Below are positions 12,013-24,600 of a stretch of 64,000 bases of DNA, in pieces. The notes beneath the pieces were generated by a model that saw nothing but the letters and a program-made list of their open reading frames with translations, did not search any database and was not told the DNA's origin. The stretch is from Cryptomeria japonica (taxonomy: Eukaryota; Streptophyta; Pinopsida; Cupressales; Cupressaceae), in the NCBI RefSeq assembly GCF_030272615.1, contig NC_081414.1:524568137-524632136 (forward strand). Direction: 5' to 3'. Positions within the stretch are counted from its first letter, which is position 1. Each line of letters starts with the position of its first letter. Made by a program: the position numbers and the translations under genes.

Positions 12013-14055
12013 TGTAACACTCCACTATGAGGCCCAAAGGACTTAAACAAATAAAACAATGAAATGGGAATAATTTTTTATTTATTTATTTAAAAGATAA
12101 ACCATACATTGCATTGGGATACATGAAACATCATAATAAGGATAAGATGTAAAAGAATAAACTAGCAAAAGTCCTCAAGACCCCACAACGATGTTACTCA
12201 AGATAACATAATCATACATATAATAAAAATGGAACTTCTACAACAAAATAACATTGCCTGATACATGGATCATGATACATAATACATTGCCATGAGAATA
12301 TACATAAGGCCATCGATTAGATCATAGGGTATCGATAAGGATAAAATCTCCATGAGTAAAAACAATGGAGTGAATACATGAATCTGGTACATAACGAGAG
12401 TCTTAAATCTCTCCACGAGCCATCACGATCATGATGCAAGATGATCCAAAAAACCCAATGGGTGCAAAAATCACTCCACCCAATCGTGTGGTACCATAAG
12501 GTCCACCCCCCATACTAGGAGGTATCAGCTAGACCCACAAGGAAAAAAAAACATACAAGGGTACCAACATGACTCACAAGAACACCATCAAGACTATACG
12601 CACAAGAAGCTCACAAAAGATTCAACTAGACAAAACACACATGAGGCTCGCAAGACAATCAACCAGATACAGCACACATAAGGCTCACAACAATAACATC
12701 ACCAAAGACACACAAGTAAAACAACCAACTTCCAAAGGCTCAAAGCAATCCACCAAAGGATAACAAAACATAAGTTACCACTAGGTAGCAATTTGGAAGA
12801 GTGTCATCACTAGGTTGTCATAAGTTACCTTGGTAGGTCTTTACTAGGTCCCGGCCCCCATCCTGGGTTACCCTAGTGACCTCTCCCAACCCCCAGACCC
12901 CATACAAATACTAGTGGACCACACCAACCTTTCGAAGGAACAATATTGGTGGACGCCATTCCAGGCCTTCTCTACTTACCCCAAACCTATATGAGTATTT
13001 GGGGGAAAAAGAGGCAACAATTAATATTTATTAATGTGAACTAACTACCCACCCAAGTTAATTAATTAGGTTTTCACTTGATTACAAAACTCTCATTGGA
13101 ATACCCTAAAGACCACTTTGGGTCTCGGCCCCCAGTGAAAGCCACTCCCCCTTGACTTGCACCTAGGAATCCAAAATAAATCACAAGGCCATGACACCCA
13201 AAACATGAGGTGACAAGGTTCCAACCACAAAAAGGCTTAGCCCACTTTCTAGAAAATGATAACAATTCATATGGTTCAAAGAAACAAGGAACAATAAATC
13301 CCATGATAACACTAATCCCATTACATTCAATTACGAAGAGAACATGCACAAAAAGAACTCTAGCTCTATCCTAGCCATTAGAAACTAAAACCATTTAAAC
13401 AACATGACCATGAATCCATAATAAAAGACAAGATTCAAAGCAATAACAAGGTCTCATATGCCAAATACAAAAGAGTTCATTCAAATCTTCCAAGCAGACC
13501 ATAATAACACTTATACATTAAATAGTTCCAAATCAACAATGATTCCATTAATCCATTAGCTCAATTTACTGATATCACATTATTTCAAACACATTGTAAT
13601 CCATTCCTACAAATTGCTTTCGTTAAATTAAATGAAGATTACCCAAGTTCATATAAAAACATATGCATATAGAAACCCTAAGCAGAACTTAACCAAATAT
13701 TGGAAAATAACATATGTATAAACCTAAATACATTTAGTTTCTCAAAAATATATCTAATTTCCAATTAAGTCTATATTTAACAAAACACATGCATGTGCAT
13801 ATTTCACAAACTATAACTCTCTACTCAAATCATTTAATCTAAAATATCTAATTCAATCCTTTATTCTATAATTATCAAAACCTAGCTATAATTATCCAAA
13901 ATATAACTAATATAATCCATTATACTATCTTATCAAAATGAACTACTTCTTCTGAATTATGGATATGTATATTTATTAATCCAATTATTTGACTAACATC
14001 AATAAATATAAACAAATGTATTTACCTTTACGAAATATTGAATTGAACTGAGAGA

Positions 14056-14165
<110 letters not shown>

Positions 14166-14298
14166 ACCACATACAATCGAACAATAAGAAATTGCGATAT
14201 TTACAAACATAAAATTAATTTAACAAGCTGCTTTATATAAATTCTTTTTGTAGACGATATATTCAATGCCAAGAAGGGGGGGAATATCCTACTGTGGA

Positions 14299-14475
14299 CC
14301 CCCATGATGGTGGTGGAGATCCCACCACCACTATGGGTACCCCACGATGGGTGGTTCCCTGCCGTCGTGGGTAGCCTACAATGGGTGGTTCTCCACCATC
14401 GTGAGTAAACCCATGGTGGGGTGGGGTTTCCCACCACCATGGGTGCCCACGATGGGTGGTTTCCCACCTTCGTGG
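14299..14475. repeat. Tandem array of five ~35-bp hairpin units
   Basis: Five GC-rich units in an AT-rich LTR, each an inverted repeat of the form CCCACGATGGGTGG, short loop, CCACCATCGTGGG, with some mismatches. Unit starts are near 14299, 14340, 14373, 14409 and 14445. Confidence 0.85.
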
Positions 14476-14924
14476 CTTATCCACTGCACCCATCAAAATA
14501 CATAGACTGAAATATAATGTGTAGAGATTGGATCTAACGTGCATAAAAATAATTTACACTCAAAAAAAATTTGACAAGAATACAAATTTCTACAAGAGAG
14601 ATCTTAAAACTTTCAAATCTATAAATTAGTAATCTCCAAAATCACAAGATTCACTACTAATTTTCAATAGCCTAATAATTCCCCAAATTCTCCCATTTTT
14701 AGACAATTCCATTTCACTTTCTCATTACAATAAACAATGAAACTGATTTTTATTCAAATTAAGAAGAAATTTTAACATGCAAAGAAGAAAAGAATTAGAA
14801 ACCTACCTCTTTTCGTTATTTGGTAACATCTTAAAGGTGGAAGCAATAATTCCCAAGAAAGTCCACGACTATGAATCAGATACGCAAGGCACAGAGATCC
14901 AGAAAAATTGAACCAAAATCTATC

Positions 14925-15243
14925 TGTTAGAGTTATCTTGCATTAGCTAATAATTATTTATTTAATTATTAGTCTATTATACTCTGCTTAAGCTAAACTT
15001 GGGTATTTAATAATTATTTAATAATTATTCTAATTATTAAATACACATTATCCCTTTAGGGTTACTAATATCCTTTTATAAGGATTATATTGTACTTTTC
15101 CATTTAATTGATTCCCTCTCTGAATGATAATCTTCTTCTTCAGAGCCATTATTGTGCTTTTGTCTCCAATCTTCTCTTGTGAAAGGTTTTTTTTTTGTAG
15201 GTGCTCTTGGGATCTTAGAAGTTGTATTTTCTCAACTTCTTCA
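14925..15243 (+). repeat. 5' LTR of the small non-autonomous element (319 bp)
   Basis: Matches 17100-17453 over its whole length. The right copy carries extra segments such as the duplicated TTAGGGTT phrase at about 17240-17275. Confidence 0.88.
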
Positions 15244-17099
15244 TGGTATCGGAGCCTACATCTGTTGCTGCTTGTTCCTGATTTTTCAGAAGACTTTTTG
15301 GAGGGTTTCAAGTTTTTTTATTGGATATGGGGTAGCTGTTTTGTTTCTGATCATTTTGGGCTCAAACGGACCTCACCGTTGAGCTCAAAACACCCCAAAA
15401 CTCCCCATTTCCATATAAAATTTGTCAAATTTTGACAAATCTGGGTTTAGGACTTTTTTTTTTGTTTTCCTTTTTTTGGCACGAATTTCAAAAAATTTGT
15501 TAAAAAAATCATTAAAAATTTTTTTAGAGCAGTTTGGGCCAAAAAAAACCATTGTTGGCTTCCGAAGGGTGTTTCTAGTCATTTTGATATATAATTCGAC
15601 CTATTTCGGTGACAAGGGCATCTGGGCCATGATTTTTTTATTGGCATGCATTATGAGGCACAAAAATCTGTATGGTTGTACCTGCAAATGCGTCAGAAAT
15701 TTTTCATCAAAAAAAAAAAAATTAATATTTTTTTTTATTCTCTTTATGTTCTAAAAGAGGGTTTTTTTCTTTTGGTCGTAACTTGGGCTCACGGAGGCAT
15801 TTTTCAACAAACCTTATATCGTCGGAAAGCTCTTTCTGAGCTCTATCCAGAATTGGAGGTTTGAATTTTTTATTTTTCTTTTTTGATGGTTTTTTTTCTG
15901 TCAAATCCAGAGGTTCCTTTTTGCACTCCAGGAGACATAACTTGAGCATCCAAACTCCATTTTTTGATAACTTTATATCGTTGGAAAGTTTGTTCTGTGT
16001 ACTTTCCAGTCATGTGAGTTTTTTTTTACAAATTCTACTCTAGGTACATTTTATTAAGTTTTTTTCTTTTCACCACTCTGGTGAATATCTTGGATGTTTT
16101 AGGTTCTAGGATCTCTTTCTTTGAGTAGGATGTCTCGTCTTTGGCTATTCTTTTTGTATTTTTAGCCTTATGTTGCTTTTGATCATTGTAGACTATTTTT
16201 TTGTAAGCATTTTCTTTATACAAACACACTGAGATAAAGTGTCATAAGCATTGTATATTTGGAATCTTGCACATCTTGTGCCTTATTATACACACACTAC
16301 ATTATAAAGTGCCATGGGGGGTTGATGTTTTTCTTTGTTTGCCATCTACCTTTGTCACCTGAGTGTTCCTTCCATGACATTAGCCTCATGATGTGTGTCA
16401 AGTGAGTATTCCTTCCACGACATTAGCTTCATGATGTGTGTCAAGTGAGTGTTCCTTCCATGACACTATGTTCTTTCTTTGCACCTTTGATGTTCTTGGT
16501 TCTTCGTCATGCAGTTCTTGTTGGCCATTCTTTTTAGTGAACCTGTCCCTCACCCTTGTCTGCATTATGGGGAGGTTTCTCCTATTGTTCTAATGCTTCC
16601 TTGGTTCGTTGGATCAACTCTTCAGGCTTTGGTGTTTTATGCCATCTGTATCTTTGAGTTCAGTTGTTTGTCTTTGTTTGTCATCTGATTTGAGTAGTGT
16701 TATTTGAGGGCACTCATGCAGATTACAATCTTCTCTACTTGATCAGATTCTATTTCAATGGAGGTTCTTCAGATTGACAGTTATTCTTTGACAGTGTTTG
16801 CAGGTTCTTCATGCTTCAGTGATTCCTCTGCTCTTCTCTTGTTCCTATCTTTTTGGAACATTCTTGTTTGGAGGCTTCTTCAGTCCTTCACTTGGTTTTT
16901 CTATCTCTTTTTGGAGTAGAGTTTTTTCCCATGTGGTTTTCTCTATTTCTCCAGTTCATAGAGATTTGGTAGTGATTGGGTACCTCATCAGGCCTTATTA
17001 TCGGGACCCAAATTTTTTCACCTTCATCATGTAGTTGCATTATTTTTGGTTCAAGCATTTAGTTTTTTAGATACTCCCTAAGTTCATCTTAAGGGGGGG
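15244..17099 (+). other. Internal region of the small non-autonomous element
   Basis: Begins with the primer site and ends with a polypurine tract. It is T-rich with many homopolymers; the scattered ORFs of 60-110 codons are low-complexity Phe/Leu/Lys. A phrase TTATATCG(T/T)(C/T)GGAAAG occurs twice (near 15815 and 15970), each after an 'AACTTG(G/A)GC' phrase, so there is a diverged internal duplication. A 43-bp tandem repeat lies at 16360-16466. Confidence 0.7.
16360..16466. repeat. 43-bp tandem repeat, 2.5 copies
   Basis: Units start at 16360, 16403 and 16446 (partial), each beginning TGAGTGTTCCTTCCATGACA with one to three differences. Confidence 0.9.
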
Positions 17100-17453
17100 T
17101 GTTAGAGTTATCTTGTATTAGCTAATAATTATTATTTAATTATTAGTTTATTATACTCTACGCTTAAGCTAAACTTGGGCATTTAATAATATTATAGGTA
17201 TTTAATAATCATTTTAATTATTAAATACACATTATCCCTTTAGGGTTTATTTAGGGTTGCACACCTTTAGGGTTGCTAATATTTTTTTATAAGGATTGCA
17301 TTGTACTTTTTCATTTAATTAATTCCCTCTCTGAATGATAATCTTCTTCTTCAGAGTCATTATTGTGTTTTGTCTCCAATCTTCTCTTGTGACAGGTATT
17401 TTGCTTGTAGGTGCTCTTGGGATCTCAAAAGTTGTATTTTCTCAACTTCTTCA
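17100..17453 (+). repeat. 3' LTR of the small non-autonomous element (354 bp)
   Basis: Direct repeat of 14925-15243. It starts right after a G-rich tract and ends one base before the right target-site copy. Confidence 0.88.
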
Positions 17454-18738
17454 CTAACAATCTCTTCACTAATTCCCCAACAAGTTCTCCAAACCAGATT
17501 TCCATTATTCTCCAATATCATCTTTCAAAACTAGATTTTTCCCCCAAATTTCCTTGAAAACCCTCACAACCAGAAAATGCATTTTTGCAGAGAAAATTAA
17601 CAGGAAACCCAGAAAAAAAAAACTCTCCTTTTCATTTTTCAAAAAAATGAGTAAATAACCCCCTTACAAATTGTAACTCCCACAATTAAGTCCATGCAAA
17701 GAATCTAAATAATTAATTCCATTATCCATTTTATTTCTTTGTAACTGCCCAAACGAAATTAAACTAATTTCCTTTTTGAATTAATTTCCATGAGCACGAT
17801 AAAATTCAATTAATAATTAACTAATTCCCTTTAATATAATTAAATTATAAAATAAATAATCAAAAGTTTTATAAAAATAATCTTTTCAAATACTAAAATA
17901 ATCTAAATCTTTGAGCCACACCATTTTAATTAATATATCATTATAATATTTTACTTTAATTTGTTAATTCAATTACTCTTTAAAGTACACAAATAGATAT
18001 TATTGTTAATTCCCTTACTAGAAACCAAAGTAATTAAATATTTAAATTATCCAAATCATTAAATTTAAAAGTTACAATAATTTCCCATTCATTAATCTAT
18101 TTAATGGATTAATATTAATTTTCTTCTTAACATAATAAACATACCACTATACTCTGCAATGAGGAACTATGAAAAACGAGGACATACTGGACAGGACCGG
18201 ACAACCACATGCCAACAAAGCAAGGTCACCTGACACAGACCGTGTTTCATAGGAATGATGGTACAACATTGTCTAACAAAACTCCGGGTTTCCACTTTAC
18301 CATTGGGTCATAGAGCACACTCAGACTTGAAGATTCAAGTGGAGTCAATGCTCAGTACCTGCAGCTGCATCACTAAGAAAACACACATATATTTCTCCAA
18401 CATATACAAGCACACCAGTGGAAGAGTCATGACATTTTCTATCCCTCTATAGTGGGTGACGAAATATCATCCCCTCGCACCCCATACAAACTCGAACCCA
18501 TGAAAGAAAATGAACACAAGATATATACATAAAGTAGATTATGCAATCCAAGGTTAGTACTTAATCATATAATTTAACATCTAAGCATCCATAGAGATAA
18601 AATGCATAACCAATAACATATCCTAGAATCATAATAAAAATGACATTAAAGAGTATCACCCAGTCACATAAACAACAGGAGAAGTCCACCAAAGTCAAAC
18701 TAGGTTAAATAGAGTCTGATCATGGGAGGGGCATTACA

Positions 18739-20464
18739 TTCTCCCCCCCTAGGGTTTGACTTACTCCTGGAAGTCGCAAGGATAAAACAGGAACAACAAG
18801 GACATGTTAGTCATAACGCATATATTAAATAATTCAAAAATCATCATTCCACCAATGTTATCATAGAACATAAATTCTGTACAAATTCCTTATCCAAAGG
18901 TAGACATGTCATAATGTCAAACATCAAAACTTACACTTTTCAAGATGAGTGCACTTCCTTAACAATTATATGCATCATTAAAATGATAGAAATTCACCTA
19001 ATTCAACATCCTACACTTACACTTCTTCCTACATTATCAAGGAAACATAACATATTCTCCACTTAAGTTCTCAAATTTAGATCTAACCAATGCATCATTT
19101 ATCCACTAAGATCCATAATCCATGCATGTTGAATGAAGATAAGTTAATGGTGTGATATTCATCTAAATATTAACACCAAAAACACCAATCATAAAGTGCA
19201 ATACAATCTCAATCTAAGAGAGGCAGTGAATATAATTACATACATCAACCATCTAATGCCAACTTAACTCAAAAAGAATTGAGGTAAATATTCACAAACA
19301 CTCGTCATACAATAAATCTGCAGATCATTAATTTTATCACATGCATATAATACAATCTACTTAATCCAATTTACACTTCTTCCTAATATAACTTATGATC
19401 AAAATGGTTACAATTGATCTTCTAATATAGAATACACTTATTTCCTCTAATTACTATTAATATCATTTGATTACCCAACATGCCTAGATCTGATCTTTGT
19501 GGTGTCCTTCCTTAAAAAACTATCAGAGGTTCAAGCGAACATGATAGAAATAAAACTTAACACACAACTAGGGCCAACCAAATCAAACATTCGGATTGAC
19601 CACCAAAAATAAAGATGAAATGAACCAAGAAACAAATTTGTCAAACTCAACATTAAACAAAGAAAAGTGTCAATGATTACAACAATCAAAAACACCAGAA
19701 ATAAAACATGACAAGAGTCATAAAGTAAATGGAAGGAAAAGAGGATTTAGTGGTCATCCCTTTCAAAATAAATTTCAAAAGAATAATGCTAGCCCCATAG
19801 CCACAAAACACAATACATAAGCAAGTCAAAGAAATCACGGTCACTACAAGATCTCAACACGAGGTGACCAGTTTCGGCCACATGGTAAGGATTAACTGCT
19901 GCACAACATCCAAGATCACATGTCCTAAGTGTGTTAGAGAATGTATAATAAGCACCTCAATCTATTAAATTAACCACATATCTTTTACCGCAATGCAAAC
20001 TTAATGAGCACAAGAAGTTAATGAAATTATCCTATACATAAGAGAACATAAGCAAGAAAGGAGAAATAAATTTCATGCCTCCCAAGATTAGAGCAATACA
20101 TTATCCAGTGCAATAAGCCAGTTTATAAAATGCCACATCAGATAGGGAGACATGTATATAATTCCCACTATAATAAGAGTAATCAAGGATCTTAAAATCA
20201 ATCAAAAGCACATGTAATCACCTAACAAGCACTAACATCAAGAAGGAAAGAGAAAGAAGTGAATACACACGTTATACTCAAAGAGGATCTTTAGCAAGAA
20301 CATGCAGGAGACACAGAGCTCAAAACACCCAAGACTTAAAAGGTCATATACATCAATCCCAAGTATACTCCAGAAGAACAAGCATATGACAGAAAGACCG
20401 ACCAGACTAAGGGCACAACCTTATCAAGAGATCCCAGTGTTTGAACATGGGCTTTGATACCAAG
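18739..20464 (-). other. Internal region of the LARD element, non-coding
   Basis: No gag, protease, RT or integrase motif in any frame. Polypurine tract at 18739-18755 (minus-strand AGGGGGGAGAA) and primer site at the other end. It is 85-90% similar by eye to 62687-64000 over the shared part. A reading frame at 19500-19700, open in part, matches the 107-codon ORF at 63449-63772. Confidence 0.7.
20451..20462 (-). other. Primer-binding site of the LARD element
   Basis: Minus-strand TGGTATCAAAGC followed by CCATG, two bases from the LTR at 20465. Same variant as copia B1. Confidence 0.8.
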
Positions 20465-21267
20465 TGTAACACCCTGCTATGAGGTCAAGAGAACTTAAAC
20501 AAATAAAACAATGAAAATTTATTTATTTAAAAGATAAAACATACATTGAATTGGGATACATGAAACATCATGAAAAAAAAAAATGTACAAGAATAAACTA
20601 GTAAAAGTCCTCAAGGCCCAACAATGATGTTACTCAAGATAACATAACCATACATCTAACACAAATGGAACTTCTACAACAAGATAATACTATCTGATAC
20701 ATGGATCATGATACATAATACATTGAAATGAGAATATATATAAGACCATCAGTTACATCACAGGTTATCCATAAGGATAAAATATCCATGAGTACAAACA
20801 ATGGAGTGAATACATGAATCTGGTACATAATGAGAGTCTTCAATCTCCCCACGAGCCATCAGGATCATGATGCAGGATGATCTAAAACCCAATGGGTGCG
20901 AAAAGAACTCCACCCAACTATGTGGTACTATAAGGTCCACCCCCATATGTTCATTAATTAGGTTTTTAGTTGATTAAAAAACTCTCATTGAGTTACCTTG
21001 GCGACCACTTTGGGTCTTGACCCCCAATGAAAGCCACTCCCAATTGACTTGCACCTAGGAATCCAAAATAAATCACAAGGCCATGACACCCAAAACATGA
21101 GGTGACAAGGTTCCAACCATAGCAAGGATTATCCCACTTGCTATTAAATGATAAAAATCCAAACGGTTAAAAGCAACAAGGAACAATAAATCCCATGCAA
21201 GACACCAATCTCATTACATTCAATGAAGAAGAGAACATGCACAAAAATAACTCTAGCTCTGTCCTAG
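20465..21267 (-). repeat. 5' LTR of the LARD element, broken
   Basis: Matches 12013-12510 and then 13054-13370 of the other LTR, so ~540 bp is missing at about 20946. It ends abruptly at CTAGCTCTGTCCTA, followed by a few unmatched bases and a truncated copia B2 LTR at 21276. Confidence 0.75.
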
Positions 21268-21275
21268 GAACAATA

Positions 21276-21601
21276 ACTCCTTTTGTGATGATAAGTGTGC
21301 TCTAGGTTGTTGGCCTTCCTACAAATGTAGGCCCCTTCATTGTAAATTCACATACTTACTGCAGAAGTATTATCTGACTGTGGGTAGGCTTCCCACCATG
21401 GTTTTTCCCTTTACCAGGTTTTCCACGCACAAATCTTGGTGTTGTGTGGATGGTATTTATTCTATGTTTATTGTTTATACTTAATTGGATTAACTACTAT
21501 TCTGGTATTAAAGTTTAAATTTCTAATGCTTCCAATAATCTATGACAATTGATTCACACCCCACCCCACAGTTGTCTTTTTGTTATTTGAGTTGTCTAAC
21601 A
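21276..21601 (+). repeat. 5' LTR of copia B2, lacking its first ~865 bp
   Basis: Matches 54208-54555. The left end falls at an abrupt junction with LARD LTR sequence. Confidence 0.9.
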
Positions 21602-21603
21602 AT

Positions 21604-21615
21604 TGGTATTAGAGC
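21604..21615 (+). other. Primer-binding site of copia B2
   Basis: TGGTATTAGAGC, one C-to-T change from the usual initiator-Met site, two bases after the LTR. Confidence 0.85.
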
Positions 21616-21659
21616 TTTGGTCCTCTCTGCAAAAAGCTTAACCGCTTGAGGAAGATCCT

Positions 21660-24600
21660 ATGGTGACTAACAGTTCAAGTTCATCTAGTTATTCTGGAGC
21701 TACCTTTCAAAAGGATATACCGAGGCTTGAAGGAACAAATTATACAGTATGGAAGATTCGAATGGAGACTCATCTAACATGTCTTGGCAAGGATATTTGG
21801 GAGATCACATAGAATGGTGTCACACCCTATAATCCGGGATCTAGAAATCCTCCTCCGACAAACCTGGACAAGAAGCTTGAGAATGATTGTAGAGAAAGAG
21901 AAGCCCTCATGTGTGCACTTTTTGATCAACAAATTATGGGATTAATCGACAAATCATCTGGAAGGGTTATATGGGATAAATTGCACACTCTTAATGAAGG
22001 TGACCCTACAGTGAAGATTTCTAAACTTGATGGTTACCGAGTGAGATATGAAAACCTAAAGATGGAAGAAGATGAAAGGATTATTGCGTTCATGGAAAGG
22101 GTAAATGAGATTGTTATGAGAATTCAATGTTGTGGTGGAACTCTGAGTGAAGATGAAATTGTTTCTAAAGTCCTGAGAGCCCTACCACCAGCTTACAAAA
22201 TGAAGGCTATTTCTATTAACGAGTTCAGAACACTGGCTAATACATATGTCAACAAAGATACTTTGGTTGGGAAACTATCTTCTTTTGAGCTTGAGGAATT
22301 TGGACCTTTTGGAGCTGTGAAAACTGAACCTGCTTTTCATGCATCTACATCTACAACCAGTAAGAAAGAATGGAGAGCTTTATATCCAAAAGAATTAGAA
22401 GATGTGAAAATATAAGATGACGAGTTTGAGCAACTTGAAGCACTATTTTCTAGAAGAGTATCGAAAGGATTGGTAGGAAGTAAGTATGAACGAAAAGCAC
22501 CTTTTAAATGTTTTGCATGTAATAAGATTGGTCATTTTGCATCTAGATGTCCTCAAAGGAATTCAAGATTTGAAGAAAGAGTTAAGAAATCATTTAAACC
22601 TAACCCTGGATATCAGAGCAAGTATAGATTCAAGAAAAACAGAGACAAATCATGCTACATAGCGAGTGAGGAAGGCATTACCGATTTAGATGATGAACCG
22701 ACAAAAGATTCTACTAGTGGATCCGACAATGAGAAAGAATGGGTATTCTTGGCCATCAAGGAAGATGATTCGGTATTGGAAGAGAATGTACCTAAGGAGA
22801 AGACACTTGCTGCTAAAATTGAGGATAAGGATGAATGGGTAATTGACAGTGGTTGTTCACATCATATGACTAGAGATAAAGGGAAGTTTTTGTCTTTGCA
22901 AGAAATTGATGGTGGACTAGTTAGATTTGGAGATGATAAGGCATTTATGATTAAAAGAAAAGGAATGATATCATTGGATGGTAAGAACAATACTGAAAAT
23001 GTTTACTATGTTGAAGGTTTGAAGCATAATCTTTTGAGTGCAGTACAATTTGTAGATAAGGGATTTCAATTACAGTTCAAGGATAGAAAATGAAAAATTA
23101 TTAATAGATCTAGCTTAGAGATTGCAACCGATACATAGACAAAAGGTAACATATTTCATTTGAACTCTAGTGAGAAGACACATTTGATTACACAGATTGA
23201 AGAGATTCAGTTATGGCATAAAAGGTTGTGTCATGTGAATTTTGATTGCATTATGAAGATTAGTTCAACTAAGGCTATTAGAGATATACCTAAGATTATG
23301 AAGCCCTATAATCCAGTATGTAAAGAATGTCAAATGGGTAAATAGGTCAGAACCTCTTTTAAGAGTATACAAGATAAATCAAATAATGTTCTTGATCTAA
23401 TTCATACTGATTTGTGTGGCCCTGCTAGAGTTTAAAATTTTTATGGTGATAGATATTTTATGCTAATCATTGATGATTATTCTAGAATGATGTGGGTTAC
23501 TTTTTGAGAGAAAACTCTGAAGCATTTGAAAAGTTTACAATCTTTAAGGCTAAAGTGGAAACTGAGACAGGATTGAAGATTAAATGCTTAAGATGAGATC
23601 ATGGTGGAGAATTCACATTTGGTGAGTTTAATAACTTTTGTGACAGGCATGGTATCAAAAGACAATTTTCTTCTCCTCGGACACCTCAGCGGAATGGAGT
23701 TGTGGAAAGGAAAAATAGAACTATCTTGGATGTTGCTAGAACAATGAGGATGGAAGATAATATGCCTTATATCTATTGGAGAGAAGCAGTTAGTACAACA
23801 GTTTACACATTCAACATAGTACATATCAAAGGAGAAACCGGTAAGACACCTTATGAATTATGGTTTGGGAATACACCTACAGTTAAGTATTTCAGAATTT
23901 TTGGTAGTAAATGTTATATCAGGAGAGATGATATTATTGGGAAATTTGATCCTAGAAGTGCTGAAAGCATATTTCTTGGTTATTCTAATGAAAGCAAAGC
24001 ATATAGATGTTATAACAAGAGATTGCAGAAAATAGTGGAGAGTACTAATGTCAAAGTAGATGAGCTGAGAAAAAGTCAAATCAAAATTTATGAGAAGGAA
24101 CCGGTAGTGGAAGTGATTATATCTGAGCCAGTAGCACCTTTACCAGAATAGAGAGTTGAACTAGTTACTCCGGCAACATCAGAGAATTCTACTGTAACTG
24201 AAGAACAAGGAAGAGGAACATAGAGTTAGAAGACTCCTAGGTATGTGAGATTAAATCATTCTGAAGATCAAATCATTGGGGATAAGATCAATGAAGTGAT
24301 GACAAGCAGAAGACTGACAACTAATGAGGTATGTTTAATTTGACAAGTTGAACTGGTATCAATAATTGAAGCATGTAAAGATGAATTTTGGTTAAAAGCT
24401 ATGGAAGAAGAATTGGATCATATTGAGAAAAATAACACATGAACTTTGGTTCCCTAGCCTAAAAATAAAAATGTTATTGGAACTAAAAGGGTTTTTAGGA
24501 ATAAATTGAATGAGGATGGTCAAGTTATAAGGAATAAGGCTAGATTGGTTTTTAAAGGATATTCTCAGAAGGAAGGAATTGATTATGGAGAAACTTTTGC

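Larger units (their letters stand above)
14925..17453 (+). mobile_element. Small non-autonomous LTR retrotransposon nested in the LARD LTR
   Basis: LTRs at 14925-15243 and 17100-17453 share TGTTAGAG starts and CTTCTTCA ends. An initiator-Met-type primer site TGGTATCGGAGCC abuts the left LTR (15244-15256), and a G-rich tract AAGGGGGGG abuts the right one (17091-17099). Flanks CTATC (14920-14924) and CTAAC (17454-17458) form a 5-bp target duplication with one later change. The related LARD copy near 61400 reads straight across (ATCTATCAATCTCTTC), which is a paralogous empty site. The ~1.85 kb internal part has no gag or pol motif. Size lies between TRIM and LARD classes. Confidence 0.88.

Noticed and set aside
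14263-14544. Possible TIR transposon ends in the CCACCATCGTGGG inverted repeats
   Set aside because: The repeats form a local tandem hairpin array with no outer target duplication or transposase.
15124-16229. Cluster of ORFs of 60-110 codons on both strands
   Set aside because: Phe/Leu/Lys homopolymer-driven, mutually overlapping, and in a non-autonomous element interior.
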